This document shows, piece after piece, positions 35,010 to 47,365 of a stretch of 64,000 nucleotides of DNA; the first letter of the stretch is position 1, and each line of letters begins with the position of its first letter. The stretch covers positions 1,192,883-1,256,882 of the forward strand of contig NW_006768781.1 of NCBI RefSeq assembly GCF_000204055.1, written 5' to 3'. The DNA is from Melampsora larici-populina 98AG31. Taxonomy: Eukaryota > Basidiomycota > Pucciniomycetes > Pucciniales > Melampsoraceae. The position numbers and the translations under genes are program-made. Under the pieces are notes generated by a model. That model was not told the DNA's origin and searched no databases. It was given only the letters and a program-made list of their open reading frames with translations.

Positions 35010-35487
35010 TTAGCAACCACAACCTTTACTAGCACAATAGGCCTTGAAAGCGGCAGTTACACATGCAGCTGGATCACAGTCGGCGCAGTTGTCGCTCTCG
35101 TCGTCCCTATATGTAGATGGGAAACAATGTTCACATCAGTCAAAGAATTTAGAGGCAATGTTAAACTCATGAATAGTCATACAACCTCGACTTACGTTCT
35201 CTTTCCGAGTCCTAGGACCGCCGTTGCTCTTGATTGCAGGATGGTGTTGCCGGTACTACTGTCAATTGTATAGCCCAATATGACACAATTGAGCATATAG
35301 AAACAGTTATATATGCCAAGAGTTCACTCACATTGTGTCCTTTTGGGCTGGCGAGGTGAGGACGGTGCCTGTCAAGTAGATGGGGAGAGAGGTAGGTATG
35401 AAGGAAGAAGTAAATTACATATCAGGAATCATGAGTCAACTGACCAGTTAGGGCACAAGCAATCATGAGTAATTGTATGAATCGCAT
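35010..35487 (-). CDS. secreted, probably Kex2-processed 6-cysteine peptide (candidate effector), 79 aa
   Basis: Four short exons in reading order: 35487-35445, 35368-35332, 35258-35196 and 35106-35010, each joined by GT-AG introns with closing phases. No single open frame shows this gene. The N-terminus MRFIQLLMIACALTGTVL is a signal peptide, probably cleaved after LTSPA. A short propeptide ends GLGKR (residues 43-47), a dibasic Kex2 site. The remaining 32 residues are TDDESDN followed by six cysteines in the pattern C-x2-C-x4-C-x8-C-x5-C-x-C, ending at the stop. This architecture (signal, pro-region, KR, small cysteine knot-like core) is that of processed secreted peptides in fungi. I recognise no named family; an effector or toxin-like role is inference. 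Confidence 0.72.
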
Positions 35488-36154
35488 AGTATTGCTATGA
35501 AGCGTAATAAGAAAACTTGTTTTTAAAGATGAAATTTTATTGGTGAGATCTGATTGTTGAGATGGGTGATGCGGAGGATGAAAGGCAAGTTGGCCGGGGT
35601 TCTTATGAGTTTCTTGACTCAAGGCAGAGAATCCAGTGCTTCATGGAATCCGAGAGCCTCTATGTAACAGAGAATTCGAAGGGTAAAGAAACCGCGCGAG
35701 CGTAGTATAGCAGAGCACAGGCGAGCACTACTTTTGGAAAACGCTCATCTTTCACAAAGTCACACGTCACCTAGACTGTAAACGTGTGAAATTGCAATAG
35801 CGTATTGGGACAGCTGTACGACAAATGCAAATCACACGATCTAAAGTCTGACCCATCTACATCCATAACTCTCCACCCATGAAATCCACATTTACCCTCA
35901 GACTCATAATCAGACGTACGAGGTCTGGAGGCACCCGTATTCGATTAATGCATGTATGATGAAACTACTGCTGAATCCACCCGTAAATGGGTTCGCGACC
36001 GTGAACGCTCCCCGTGCGTGCGCATCAGCAGAACCCAAAAATGTGACGTTCTATGCAATATGACCTCAGCAGGAGAGTTCTATGTAGCAAATTTTTTCAT
36101 TTTGCAACACCAACAACCTATACTTCATCACATTGAATACTTACCAACAATCAC
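35488..36154. other. intergenic, promoter side of the peptide gene and of the KDZ remnant
   Basis: Divergent upstream region. No clear TATA box was found for either gene and no other gene is seen. Confidence 0.4.
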
Positions 36155-38407
36155 ATGCTTCTTCGCGAGTTGGTTGACCGCCTAACAACCTTAGACCCCA
36201 GGACATACTCGACACTAACACTAAGTCAACTTGTGGCATTCACGAACCTGTCTGCCGATTTCCTAAAGAGGACGGGTGGCGTATATGGCACTGGACCGAC
36301 GCAAGTGCCGATTGAATTCCTGAAGACCTGTCTCGACTCAGCTCAGCCCAGTGATACATGGGCATCATTGTGGTATTTCACACTCAATAGCCTGCCCTCA
36401 TGCCTGTATGATGCCTCTCAATTCTCTTCGCACGGGATTCCTTCGCCAAAAAGACCCAAAGGAGCGCTGGTAATACCTGAACGCACATTTCAACCACCGA
36501 CCAAGAATTGCTTTTCGTGCAAAACTAAAGCTGGCAACGCAATTCAACTACAGATGCGTCGCCAAGTGTATGGATATCTATTCGACATAAATGGGATTGA
36601 AACCGTCCAATCATTTTCAAGTTACTGCCATAGTAAGCATAGATGCATTTAACATAATATGTTGAATGTTTGCTGATGATAGCCTTTTCAGAATGCAACT
36701 CCACTTATACGCCATGTTATGTTTGACGCAAAAAGCAAAGAGAATACTACACACCAGCCGAAGGCCAGCCAGTAGAGTACTTCCAAGTCACTCAACATTT
36801 TTTCATGAGCCACAAGCTATGTGACTATTTCAGTAATATTCAAAGCTCGGCAGTGTAAGTACTTCTCACCTCCACATCTCATCATACCATGATACCGAAT
36901 TTGATGTTTGCGTCTACCAGGGTGTCAGTACATAATCTGACGATCTCCTACAACGACACAAACGCGAAATCCAACACCACCTACGCAAACGACTTTCAAA
37001 AAAGTCGATACAAACGAAGCCTCAGCGAGACCGTATGCTCTTTAGGATTAGATATAGACCGATTGTTGAGAATGACCAACAAACGTGGTGTCCGTTTGAA
37101 GAGTGATGCCGAGGGTTCTGATGACCGGCGATTTCATGAAGCCATGAAGCGACACAAGCGTTGGGTACAAGAGGAGGGTACAATATATAAAGCTCACATT
37201 TGCTCACTATGTACTGATTACAAACCAATACCAGGAACACCAGACGCGAAAAGTAAGACATTTGATGTTTCAACACACCAGTAATGAGAACGACTTTCAT
37301 GCTGATCATCTCTGAATTCTACATTCAGTAATACGATCGGTGGTGACTGATGGCGTTACAGTGGGTCACTGGTGTTGCAGCGCATCAGAAACACAATTGA
37401 ATTTACTTAATCCGAATAGTTTGTTAAACTATTGTGATCAACCGCTCGACAAGGTTAATGATAGATTCTGCCCAGCACACAAGCGCTCTCTTGGCAATGT
37501 GTGCTGCTGTCAGCCTTGTATCTTACCCAAAGCAAAAGGAAAAGATACATGTCACCTACCAGAACATGCAGAAGCACACGAAGCTTTTAAAGAACGAAAC
37601 ACCACATTTTTTGGTCTACCAAGGCGTTATAATAGAACCAATACTCGAATTGCCCTCGATCCAAGTGTTATGCTTTCTGCCGAGACAGGAGAGATTAAGA
37701 TGACACAAGAAGATTTGATGTACGCAGAAGTGGAGGAGCGAGAACATGAAGGCGCTCGCGATGGCGGAGAAGGTAAAATACCAACAATCATGATCTCTCG
37801 GTGCAAAACCCACAACGAACAGTTGATGGTTTCAACTTGTGGTATAATCATGGCTCGAAAGACATTTTTCAAATCTGAGTCGGTCACCAAAGTCAAAGTG
37901 AGTTTGGTGAGGTCTCTGTTTAGACTTTCAATCCAATTTGGCCTCATATGGTTGCATCATTTGTCACAGGACTGGATTAGAGAGGTATTCCCCGATGAGA
38001 TGCCACAAGTTATATTCTATGATAACGCTTGTGGCTTGCATTCTCATATCCGTTCCAGTGTTGAAGACACTCACGCCTTTCGAAATACCATCCTACCTGT
38101 GGACGCATTTCATATGAAGTCACACAAAACAACACATGCAATGTGCCGTGCCAACAACGACCCCTCTCTTTTCCCTCAACTCAAGCGACCCGATGGCAGC
38201 TGGAGATTCAACTCTTCTGCTGCGGAAATAGTGAACGCTTGGTTTGGTCGATTTGCGTCCATATGCCGCAATATGCATCCCGTAAAGTATAATTTTTTTA
38301 TTGAGGAAATGATAAGGCTCCATAATCTCCGCACTTGTGCAAAGATATCTTCTCGCCCTAATGTGAGCTTTTTTGGTAATATACTGTTCAAAACAGAGGC
38401 ATTGTAA
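36155..38407 (+). pseudogene. KDZ-type transposase with cysteine cluster (CxC5/CxC6-like), one internal stop
   Basis: KDZ (Kyakuja-Dileera-Zisupton) transposases move DNA by an RNase-H-fold nuclease and are often fused to cysteine clusters in basidiomycetes. Exons are 36155-36632, 36692-36854, 36921-37252, 37329-37897 and 37970-38407; the phases close to 660 codons. Motifs: NCFSCKTK near residue 120; CHKCNSTYTPCYV (Cys cluster); VTDGVTVGHWCC (first Asp); CCCQPCILPKAKGKDTCHLPEH (Cys/His cluster); FYDNACGLHSH (second Asp); FHMKSHKTTHAMCRANNDP. A TGA at 36724-36726 interrupts exon 2 right after TPCYV; a C-to-T change of a CGA or a TGG-to-TGA change would explain it. The rest is open, so this is a recently inactivated copy. 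Element ends were not found. The exact Pfam name is from memory of the family. Confidence 0.72.
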
Positions 38408-39161
38408 GCCAATGAATTTAATTGCCTTTGATGATTGTGTCTGGCCCTCATCTACATGAATTTTTAACGATTAAATTTACAATTTATAAATCATATAATA
38501 TAAATTTCCATAATACTTTAACTATTACTTAAACCTCTTGTATGCTCGTTTCTCTCATAATAATATAATAACATCATAGCTAATTTAATTTTTGATTACT
38601 TTACTTTGATCAAAATTCTCAAAGTTCAATTAATTTTCAAAAAAATTATTGAACAAACCAAGTAATAAGTTATATTCTCTCTTAAACCAAGTGCGCTTCA
38701 CCACTTCAGGTACATCTATATATTTAGCGAAACTAACAATATGAACCAGGTCAAATGATTTACTCGCCACACATTCGCAAACACACCCGGCAGGCGACTC
38801 AAAACACACCCGGCAGGCGACTCAGATTTATAATTTGACCATCCACCAATTGCGTGCAATATACCAAGGGTCCATTATCATTGTAAATAATGATATCATC
38901 ATGATATCATTATAGACCCGAATGAGTGTGCCACGCAATCGGGTATTGGTCTTATTCTTGGACATACTCGTATGGCCAATAAGAATATGACTAATACCAA
39001 ATAAACAAATCATTTCCACCCACGTACCTCGACTAGCCCAGGTCATTTTACATTCTTTACCGCTGTTTCATTTTCAAACCACACGTTGAAAAAAATTGAA
39101 TCTTGCTGACAGCATTTTATGATAACTCCTCTTATTGTTTGAATAGATCACCTTAATCGCT
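38408..39161. other. AT-rich intergenic with short repeats
   Basis: Very AT-rich (38450-38700). A 22-bp tandem duplication (AACACACCCGGCAGGCGACT, 38780-38823) and two hairpin-forming stretches (ATGATATCATCATGATATCAT near 38890; TATTGGTC...GGCCAATAAG near 38945-38985) are present. It may hold the decayed end of the KDZ element. Confidence 0.45.
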
Positions 39162-40853
39162 ATGCCCATTCGCACACAATCTTCAAAAAAACCTGAACCT
39201 TCCACTCCACCAACTAGTGTACTAGGTGGAGTGCTGACTGATATCACCCATGTATCGGAAACCGTGGAAGGGGCAGAAGATTTATTGGCTCGTACATTTG
39301 ATCGGGCCTTCGTCTCAAGCGAAGACGACGTGATAAGACCCAAAGACCCTGAGTCTTCATCGGCTACCGAGACACATACACATATGTCTACTCCCACCCC
39401 CAACACTGATTTCACGATCAAAGAAAAGAATACTACTCACCTGTTGAAATCGATCAGTTTAGTAATTTTAACTGTTGTACTGACATCCTCTCCATCGTCC
39501 TTCTTTTGCACTTTACTAATTTTTCACTCTTAACTGACATGGTTCTGAAATTTGTGATCAATGTAAATAGTTGCCACCAAACATGGAATACAGGACGTTC
39601 ACACCAATAATCCCAGTCACAACGAGACAAGTTGAGTTAGATTTGGTTCAAGTGGCCTCTTACGTTGTCACCACGTCCTGCAACTCGCTGACATGCTTGC
39701 GCTGTTATAACATGTTGAATGTGTGAGTGCGTAGTTTCCACTGAACATAGAAAAAAATCCGATCACATAAATCACTGTCTTCATGCCAATCATAGTTAAG
39801 TTCCTTTTTGTATTCACTTGTATATTTCACGACAGACCCAGCTCAATTCAGATATGCTTATCTATATGTCACCAGATCGTGATAAGAACTTTTTGAGGGA
39901 GGATCTTTGGAAGAAAGAAGCGGCATTCATCTACGCCTTGCCAAGTTTTTCCCCTCTCAAGCCAGTCATATATGACCCGCAAGACTTTACTGGTTACTCT
40001 AGCTCGCTGGTTTTATATAAGTTTGGAGACCCAGTCAGTGCGGGTCACAGAGATCATCAATGGGTAGCTAGGAAGTTGGAATTGGAAGTGGGCGACATGT
40101 CTAAATACCTAACGTCCAAATTTCATGCCAACTGGCACCTAAGTAATAGTTCTGGCCGCTCGCAAGTACTAAGCCTGGCCCAGGCCAATGTTTTTGTAGC
40201 TAGCAGTTTGCAAATGTTCCAAGATCAGCTTCGTGACTTATGGCTATTTCATCTTGAAGCTGAGAATGATGACGCCAAAAACTTAGGAGAGTTGTATTCA
40301 AAAGCTAGAGGTCTCAAGGTATGATCTATTTATTAAACACCTTTCCTGTTGTGTGTCATTCAAACTAAGTATTATCAGTTTTTGCAACTCAGGTTCAAGA
40401 AGCAACACTTTTGCAAAGAATAGGTCCGTTGCGTGAAGGCGAACCGGTGTGGTTATTCTGTGGAAAGCCAACTGACCCACATAATGAGCGCTATGTATTT
40501 GAATACAAATTCATAATGCAAGCCCCAAAATCCGACCTGTGGAAAGACTTGATCCATGCTTTGATTCATTACGCATATGATGCCAGTCTTGGTAAAACAT
40601 TAGTCAGCCAAATCGACTGTGACATCGAAGGTACCATCTCAAACGTTACGTGCTGTAACAAAAGGTGAATCATCTATCTTTTGCATTCATTGTGATGTCA
40701 CTTCATCTGATGGGTTGTTTACACATGGACAGTGATAAAGCAGGTGACACCACGACTGAAATGGCGTTTTTCCACTTTGGTTGGGACCACGAGTGTAACT
40801 ACATCTGTGAACTACTCACATCCTCAGATGTCTCCATTTTGCGAGAGGAATGA
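39162..40853 (+). CDS. alpha-kinase-like protein, divergent, 441 aa
   Basis: Alpha-kinases (MHCK/eEF2K/TRPM7 type) are atypical Ser/Thr kinases. Exons are 39162-39461, 39571-39720, 39836-40318, 40393-40664 and 40733-40853; every phase closes. Residues 1-100 are Ser/Thr/Pro-rich. The C-lobe shows the expected order: LIHALIHYAYDASLGKTLVS (compare AFSHFTYEHSGG), QIDCDIEG where the family has DLQG, then EMAFFHFGWDHECNYIC, which carries the zinc-binding H-x-C-x3-C. The N-lobe (SSSLVLYKFG...WVARKLEL, then FHANWHLSN, LSLAQANVFVA) fits only loosely. The family Gln in DLQG is Glu here, so catalytic activity is doubtful. No membrane segment or signal peptide. The assignment rests on motif order in the C-terminal 110 residues and is tentative. 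Confidence 0.6.
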
Positions 40854-41234
40854 TTTCATACTTGGTTGCTCAAGAGTTTATTTGAAAGATATTTTTCCAT
40901 GTTGTTATTTGCAGAACTCGTTCTTTGTATTACGAGGTTTTTGTAAATCATGTTAGATGAGATATCGTCAAACCTGTTTGACAGTTGAATTCATTTTTTG
41001 TATATGTAAGCAAAGACATATATATCTGTGGTTGTAGATTTTGACCCTCAGATTTATTTGGGTGCAAGTCGAAGATAAGAAATACTCAGTAGATATCATT
41101 GCAAGCAGACAAGAACTAATAGGAAGTAAAAAAAACAGTGTGCATATATTTACAATTATATTCAATATCAGTTAAAGAAAGAAACATAGTGGGTTTAACA
41201 CCCAAAATAATAACAAGAAAGTAGATGGAAATTA
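40854..41234. other. 3' flanks of two convergent genes
   Basis: Between the alpha-kinase-like gene (plus) and the 666-residue gene (minus). AT-rich; no gene seen. Confidence 0.45.
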
Positions 41235-43533
41235 TCATAATTTGATCATCTTAGTGTTGCGCTTCTTGGCCTCCTGAGCTGCTTCACGTTCTGCAAATCG
41301 CCGATCGCCTGATTTCCATTCACTTGAGAATCGCTCCTTGCCTTGTTTAACGGTGTGATTTTTATTGATTTCGACATACTCAGCTAACTCATCACTGTCA
41401 ATGCCTTCCAGCCAACGTCGATACTTAGTTGCTGTTGAGTAATGGAACTGGTTCTCGTGCGATTTCCCAAATACTCTCTTCCAGCCACCGGTTACGGTAG
41501 TCTTATTGGACTCATGTAGGAAATCTACCATGAGTTTCATGGTAACCCCGGTCGGCCATGACTCTGCTTCGTCGTCGGAGCCCACCGACGAGACCCTGGG
41601 TCGTTTGAGTTTGGCAAGGGGTAGTTGTGGCTGTTGGGGAAGATGATTAAGGATATTGGTATCGTTGGTAGGCCTAGGGGTTGGTGTGAGATGGCCACTG
41701 GGGTTTTTGGGATTGGTGTCACCGTGAGTCCTGGTTTCGTCAAGGTCATCTTCCTCGTCGGAGGTCAAAACTTCGATCACGTCAGCCATTCTGGACTGCC
41801 TCATACGACCCGTTTCCACAATCTTTGTGGTTGTGTTTGATGCAGTTTTTTTCTGATCGAGCCAGGGCAGCAAGGGTCGGGTATCCATTAAGTCCGATAT
41901 TGTGGCTTTGACTAATGATTTTAAATGAGTTTCCATATCAGAACAAGTGGCAGGTTCAATACCTGGCAATATGACGAGCAATTTACGAGTGTCGAGAGGA
42001 TACCGCTCCCTATATGACATTGTGATGTTAGCCTAATTGAAAACCAGAACATATAATCAGTGATGGAGTTGGCGCCTCAGAATGTAGAATGTGAAAGGAG
42101 GTGAAAGGTGGTGTCATACCCAATCATTTTCTTGTTCATTCCATACTTTTAATAGGCCTTTCCAACCCTCACCAAGTACCTCCTTAATCAACTCTCTGAT
42201 CTCTTCTGAGTCTACAATCGCAAAGTCAGGCCATCCTGGCACATTGGTTCGTATCATGAGAGGCTTGGCCTGTGGTAATAAATAACCAGCAAGTCAGTCG
42301 AGCACATGGATTGTAGATAGTTTGATAGGCCCTTACGGTGGTGGTCCACAAGTAAATAGTCACATTACCGTTGGCCTGTAAGTCTTGTTGTTCTCGGACG
42401 CGATCCTTGGCTTGCTTCTCTAGTTCAAGGTCAATGAATTTTTGATTCTCAGTAATACCACAGATTCGACGGGAAATGTCTCTAGTGACTAGTGGTGCGT
42501 GTTGAGTATGAGTATCTTCCGTGTTGGTGAGGAGGTCCTGGCCGTTGTTGATACTGGGTCCTTCCTCGTTTGACTTGCGCTTCTTGCGCGCGGCCGTGTG
42601 TGCGACACAATGGTGTGGGTTTAGCGTATCACAGCACTAAACAATAGTAGTTAAACGATGCGTTGGTCAGCAGCAATATAGCTTCGATCATGTAAAACAA
42701 TTGAACTCACCGCAGAGCACGCCCCAGCTTTGCAGCTGTTATTCTTGCGTCGGTTATGTGATGGCGCAAATTGGCCATCAACACCTTTGCATGGTGATTT
42801 AGACTTGTCACTCTTCTGTTTTTGAGTCGCAGGAGGTGTAAGAGGGGCTGGAGGACCGTCGATCTGATTTAGCTGCATTGCAAGTTGGTGGTCTTTGAAT
42901 ATTTGTCGTTGGATGGCTGACTGCTGTGGATTTGTCCTAAGAGCTTGGTTAATTAGAGCGACCTTAGATCGGAAGAGGTCCTTGGGAAATGATCGGTAGT
43001 AACCCTTGTCGAATTGACACTGGAGCAAAGGTGTGAAGAATATGAGTATATTGTTGATTCCCCGCAAATAAACATAATAGGCTCCTCACACTTATACCTA
43101 TCAACGGATTCTGTGGTGTTTGTCGTGTTGGGTTCCAATACTTGGTTGAATGTTCCGGTCGGAATCGGCACTTTTCAGATTGGCAGATCAATCCAGTGGG
43201 ATTGGGAGCTTCTATTCGAATAGGTAATGGTTGAAGTGGGAACAGAGGTCGTAGATATTTGCTATCAATGTATGGCGCACTTCGTTTATTGGGCATTGAG
43301 ATTTGCTTAATATCACTTGGAATATAAGACAAAATCAAAACGTATCGTTTGTATTTGTAGGGATCATCATATCGTATGGGGTGTGTTATGTTTTGATCTT
43401 GGAATAAGGCGTCCATGTGATCGAGCAGTGTAGTTTGTGATTGAGGATGAACTGTGGTGATGTGATCCTTTGGAACGCTTACATCCTCTTTCGGTACGTA
43501 GGTGGATGTTACGCGATACTTGATGGGTTTCAT
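41235..43533 (-). CDS. unrecognised 666-aa protein with a Cys/His cluster
   Basis: Five exons in reading order: 43533-43090, 43019-42711, 42636-42337, 42269-42120 and 42032-41235. All junctions are in phase 0, giving 666 residues without interruption. I do not recognise the family. A first cysteine pair occurs in GLICQSEKCRFRPEH (about 110-125). The main cluster at 244-264 has the pattern C-x4-C-x2-CC-x5-HHC-x2-H (CKAGACSACC...HHCVAH) and is followed at once by ARKKRK, a possible nuclear signal; zinc binding is inferred. The C-terminal third is acidic and Pro/Thr-rich (LTSDEEDDLDE), then basic with HYSTATKYRRWLEGIDSDEL. The protein could be a nuclear DNA-binding or transposon-associated protein. 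It lies convergent with the alpha-kinase-like gene, 380 bp away. Confidence 0.7.
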
Positions 43534-44341
43534 TATCCGGAATGGGAGGTCATGGATTTATGCAGACCAAAGAGGTAATTGAAATTGTGATGTACGGGGA
43601 TGTACCGACTGCGATGCAGTCCGGGATAGCTCACCTTTGCTCGCGCTCACATATGCTCGCCAAGTCCACTGCCCTTCGAATACTCTCCTATGTAAGGTGA
43701 GGCGTGAGTTTTGCACAGCACAGCACCGCAGGGCAGTTTACGTCTGACTGGCTGTCTGACAGTTCAAGTCACACGCCCCTATCCGTTGGGCTGTGAGAGA
43801 ACAGTGTGAGAGACACAATGTTACAGCTTGTGGACCTTCACTGGCCTCTTTGCTTCTTTTTGGTCATTCAGGGTTTTGCTTCGCCATCCGATGAAGGTAC
43901 GTAAACATGAATTTATTGATATTCTTTGCCGAACATTCCAATCACAGATACGATATTGATTGCTTCTTTTGTCTGTTTGTATGAATTCAAGAACATTTTT
44001 TCTATCAAAGAAAGCAAAGTAAACAGGCCAAGAACAAATTTATTCTCGATTGTCAATGATTTAATGTTGAAAGAATCCTACTGAAGTAAGAGGTCCGAAC
44101 TCAAGTGATACATTTGAAGACCCACAGTATGATGCCAATCTTAAAAATCTTCATATGCACGACCAATCCAAGACCAAGGAAATTAGTAACCCAAACTAGT
44201 AGTCGCATCAAATTCTCTAGAAGTTGGTATCAAATTTCTGATTCACAAGGAGGTAGTGAACCAGTAGAAGCTAAATGCTTTTGGGAAGGTTGATTAGCTG
44301 ATGTGTGCTTTAAAATTGTTTTAAGTGCTATTCATACCGAC
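43534..44341. other. intergenic, no supported gene
   Basis: Upstream of the 666-residue gene. A 62-codon ORF at 44105-44293 has no recognisable motif. Nothing else found. Confidence 0.4.
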
Positions 44342-44420
44342 CAAACTTGAGAAAACAAAATCCAGAGACCTTTCAGTGCGGCTGGGCATTACTGTCACAG
44401 CTTGTGTCACTGGTAAGTAA

Positions 44421-44815
44421 TTACGGTACTCAAAGCTGTGTATAGTTTTGTGTGTATAGTTTTTTTTGCCCAAATATACTTTTTTTTTGGCGGGGAAAAA
44501 AAAGTATATTTGGGCAAAAAAACTACATAGCTTTGAGCTCCCCATATGTATATCTGCGTTTGTTGATCAGATTCTGGTGGCTAAACTGTCAACCAAAATA
44601 TCAAACTTAACCAAGTCCCTTGCCAAAGGCCCGAGCCCCAGCGAGGGACTTACCGCTTATAACGGAATCCTCGCGTGAGAAGTGAGCTGTATTTGCTCCA
44701 AATTCTCTACATCTCTTTATTTATTTTTCCTCTCAACAAACATGCCTTGAGACAAAAGAAAAGAATGACGGCAAGGGTCCATTACATATGTTCCAATTGC
44801 AACCTCCTCCGTATG
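44421..44815 (+). repeat. left terminal inverted repeat of the large element
   Basis: The outer 65 bp (TTACGGTACTC... to the ATATACTTTT stretch) and the inner 213 bp (44603-44815) match the right end in inverse. The middle part (about 44490-44600) is diverged, with its own hairpin AAGTATATTTGGGC / GCCCAAATATACTT. Confidence 0.8.
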
Positions 44816-45403
44816 TATTGTCTATCTGAAGCTAGCCTCTAATCCTTGCTCCATGTTTTCTCCGTTCGAAACCTGTACATGCTACCTGTATTTGCTGCGT
44901 GTTCTAGCGATAGGTTTGGCACGTTTGGCTAAAATGCAGGTGGTCGGAAATGGTCGGAAAGACGTTTTTAGCAAAACTGCAGTTTCCAACGCGTCCACCC
45001 AGGAAGTAATCCAGACTACCGGAATTGCTCCCGGAGTTTGGGAATGAACGATTTCAATCCCAAGTCAATGGCTACAAAACATAAACATCTGTTTGAATGT
45101 TGCTCACTAACACACGACGATAGAATGATGCAAGTGTATATTTGAGTTTTCTGAGACAGATTGGAAATAATCAATCCTAGACTTATCACGTTGATTGATG
45201 ACTACCAAGAATATGTCTGAATTGTAATAGCACGATGGAAGTTCATAATCACACTTTGTTTGAGCTTAATGATTTCAGATCGCAAAGATTGGATCCAATA
45301 CTTCATTGATGATCACAAAACATCTTCTTCAAGTAGATGCACTATAGCTTGATGATGGGTTGATGGAAGTTCATAGTGCGTGTCAAATATCGATGGGTTG
45401 GAT

Positions 45404-47037
45404 CAAGCCTGGCTCGCAGCGCTGCGCAGCGCTGAAAACACTTAAATTAGCAGCGTAACTTTATTTGAGGGGAGGCAAGATGGGTAACTTTAGCGTAAGC
45501 GGGGGCAGGATTTTCTGCGGATTTAGTAGCTGAAAGCGCAGTTGTCCTCCGCACCGTTTCGCAGCGTTTCAGGCAAAAAAAACATTTTTTCCTTTTCACC
45601 ATCACTTTGAGAAAAAAGAAAAAATGGTCGCGCACAAGTGGTTTGAAGTATAAATATTGTAATGAACTAGCATGACATTAAGTCGCCTTGAATAGAAAGA
45701 TAACAAGTGTACTACATGATTTAGGTTCAAATTCAGCTGCAAGTATTTTACAAGAAGTTCAATTAAGAAAGCAGTTGGGTTAAAAAGGTTGTAGAGATGT
45801 TATCGATCCACTTGAATAGTTCAGATGAATACAAGATTGAACACTTAATCAAATTCGAGATGATTCAATAGCTGGTATCGATGATCATAAAGATTAAGAT
45901 TGTTACTGTTCATCAACTTAAAAACAAGGTGATTGAAAAAGTGAAGATCAACACCTCTGCTTCTTGTTCATCAACTTAAAAACAAGGTGATTGAAAAAGT
46001 GAAGATCAACACCTCTGCTTCTTGGAAAGCTCCTGATGTGAATCGTTGTGCCATTGAAACTATCACTTTATTGGCTGATGAGGTCATTGCTGATGCATAG
46101 ATCAAAATCACAGTTTCGATTTTTCGCTTGTCTAATACAGCATTAAACTTGAATAGAATAAAAAACAAGAAATCAAAAGGAATTCATGCAGATTTAGTTA
46201 ATGGGTTTGTTATTGGAAGGTGCATCTTGAAGGGGGTTTTCTGAGGTGTTGTGAACGATTTACTTACTTTCTCATGATTTTAATTCCCAATGTTGTTTCA
46301 TCTGTATAAAATAGATAGATCCTTTCATCTGTATCAGGTGGTTGTGCAACAAAAGTTAAAACTGTTCGACTGTTAAAGTCGAATCATCCATTTGTTTTGG
46401 TGAAGAGAAACGTCGATCAGAGATCAGTTTGAGTTAAAGAAACTTTTTTTTGTGGTCTTCATTTTGTGAGGGGGAGAGGGTTATTACTCTACTATTCCAC
46501 TTGATTTTTTCCGCATTCTGATCTTCAGTCACTTCATATCCCTTTAGTTTGTTTAATTTGGAAAATCAAGAGATGGAATCAGTTCAAGTGAGGTTTTCAA
46601 TCAATTCTTTTTTTGAGAAAGTAAAGAAACTGACTGTATCTCTAAGTGTTTGATTTTACGATCAACTCAATGATCATGAGACTTCTCTATCTTAAATCAA
46701 CATCATTCAATGGTTGAAGCTGTCGGTTTGTTGCACGGTAGAATGAAGTGAGAGAGAAAAGGGGGTTGACCGTTGTAGTCTAGAAGGGTGTCGGATTGAG
46801 TAGATTGATCACGATTATGTGATTTGATTTATTTGTGGCTGGCAAATAGCGTGTGGTTGAAGATAGTTGGCTGACCCGGCTCCAGTAGCTGGGAGCGTAG
46901 TTAAAAAAAGCTCAACCCCAAATCCGAAGCGAAAGACGCTGCGCACGTGACTTTGACTATCCAGGTAGTTAAGCGGCAGCGCCTGGCGCAGCGCTTCGCC
47001 GCGCTGCGCGTTCTTTGTTACGCTGCGAGCCAGGCTT
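45404..47037. mobile_element. nested non-autonomous TIR element, 1.63 kb
   Basis: The left end CAAGCCTGGCTCGCAGCG (45404) recurs inverted at the right end (CGCTGCGAGCCAGGCTT, ending 47037). Flanking direct repeats GGTTGGAT lie at 45396-45403 and 47038-47045, a 7-8-bp target duplication depending on where the TIR is cut. The subterminal regions are rich in GCGCAGCGCT-type GC palindromes. The interior has no transposase. It holds host-like but stop-ridden sequence (about 45690-46100), including SVLHDLGSNSAASILQEVQ and APDVNRCAIETITLLADEV, which I cannot assign. The 7-8-bp duplication fits hAT- or Zisupton-like elements. Confidence 0.65.
45908..46023. repeat. tandem duplication, 2 x 58 bp
   Basis: GTTCATCAACTTAAAAACAA and the following bases to CTTCTT (45908-45965) are immediately repeated exactly at 45966-46023 inside the nested element. 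Exact identity indicates a recent event. Confidence 0.9.
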
Positions 47038-47365
47038 GGTTGGATTTGTATGAGTCAGATTAATGTTTCATCATCACAGGTCATATCCATCTGTTTACAC
47101 CAGCAGAACACCAATTCGATTTGGGTGGTCTTCAGAGCGAGTACTTATAGCTCAGATACATTTCCATCCTCACACCATAGATTTGTTTTCTGATTATAGG
47201 ATACCTATCCCCTTCATAGATCCATATATCTTCAAAGATAAACTATTCTCTTCTCAGATCTAAATTCCCTTATAGTTCCAAATTCTCTTATAGATCATAA
47301 TTCCATTCATACGTAGAATACTCACAACATTCTCAGCATCACATCAACTTCACTTAAATCCATGT

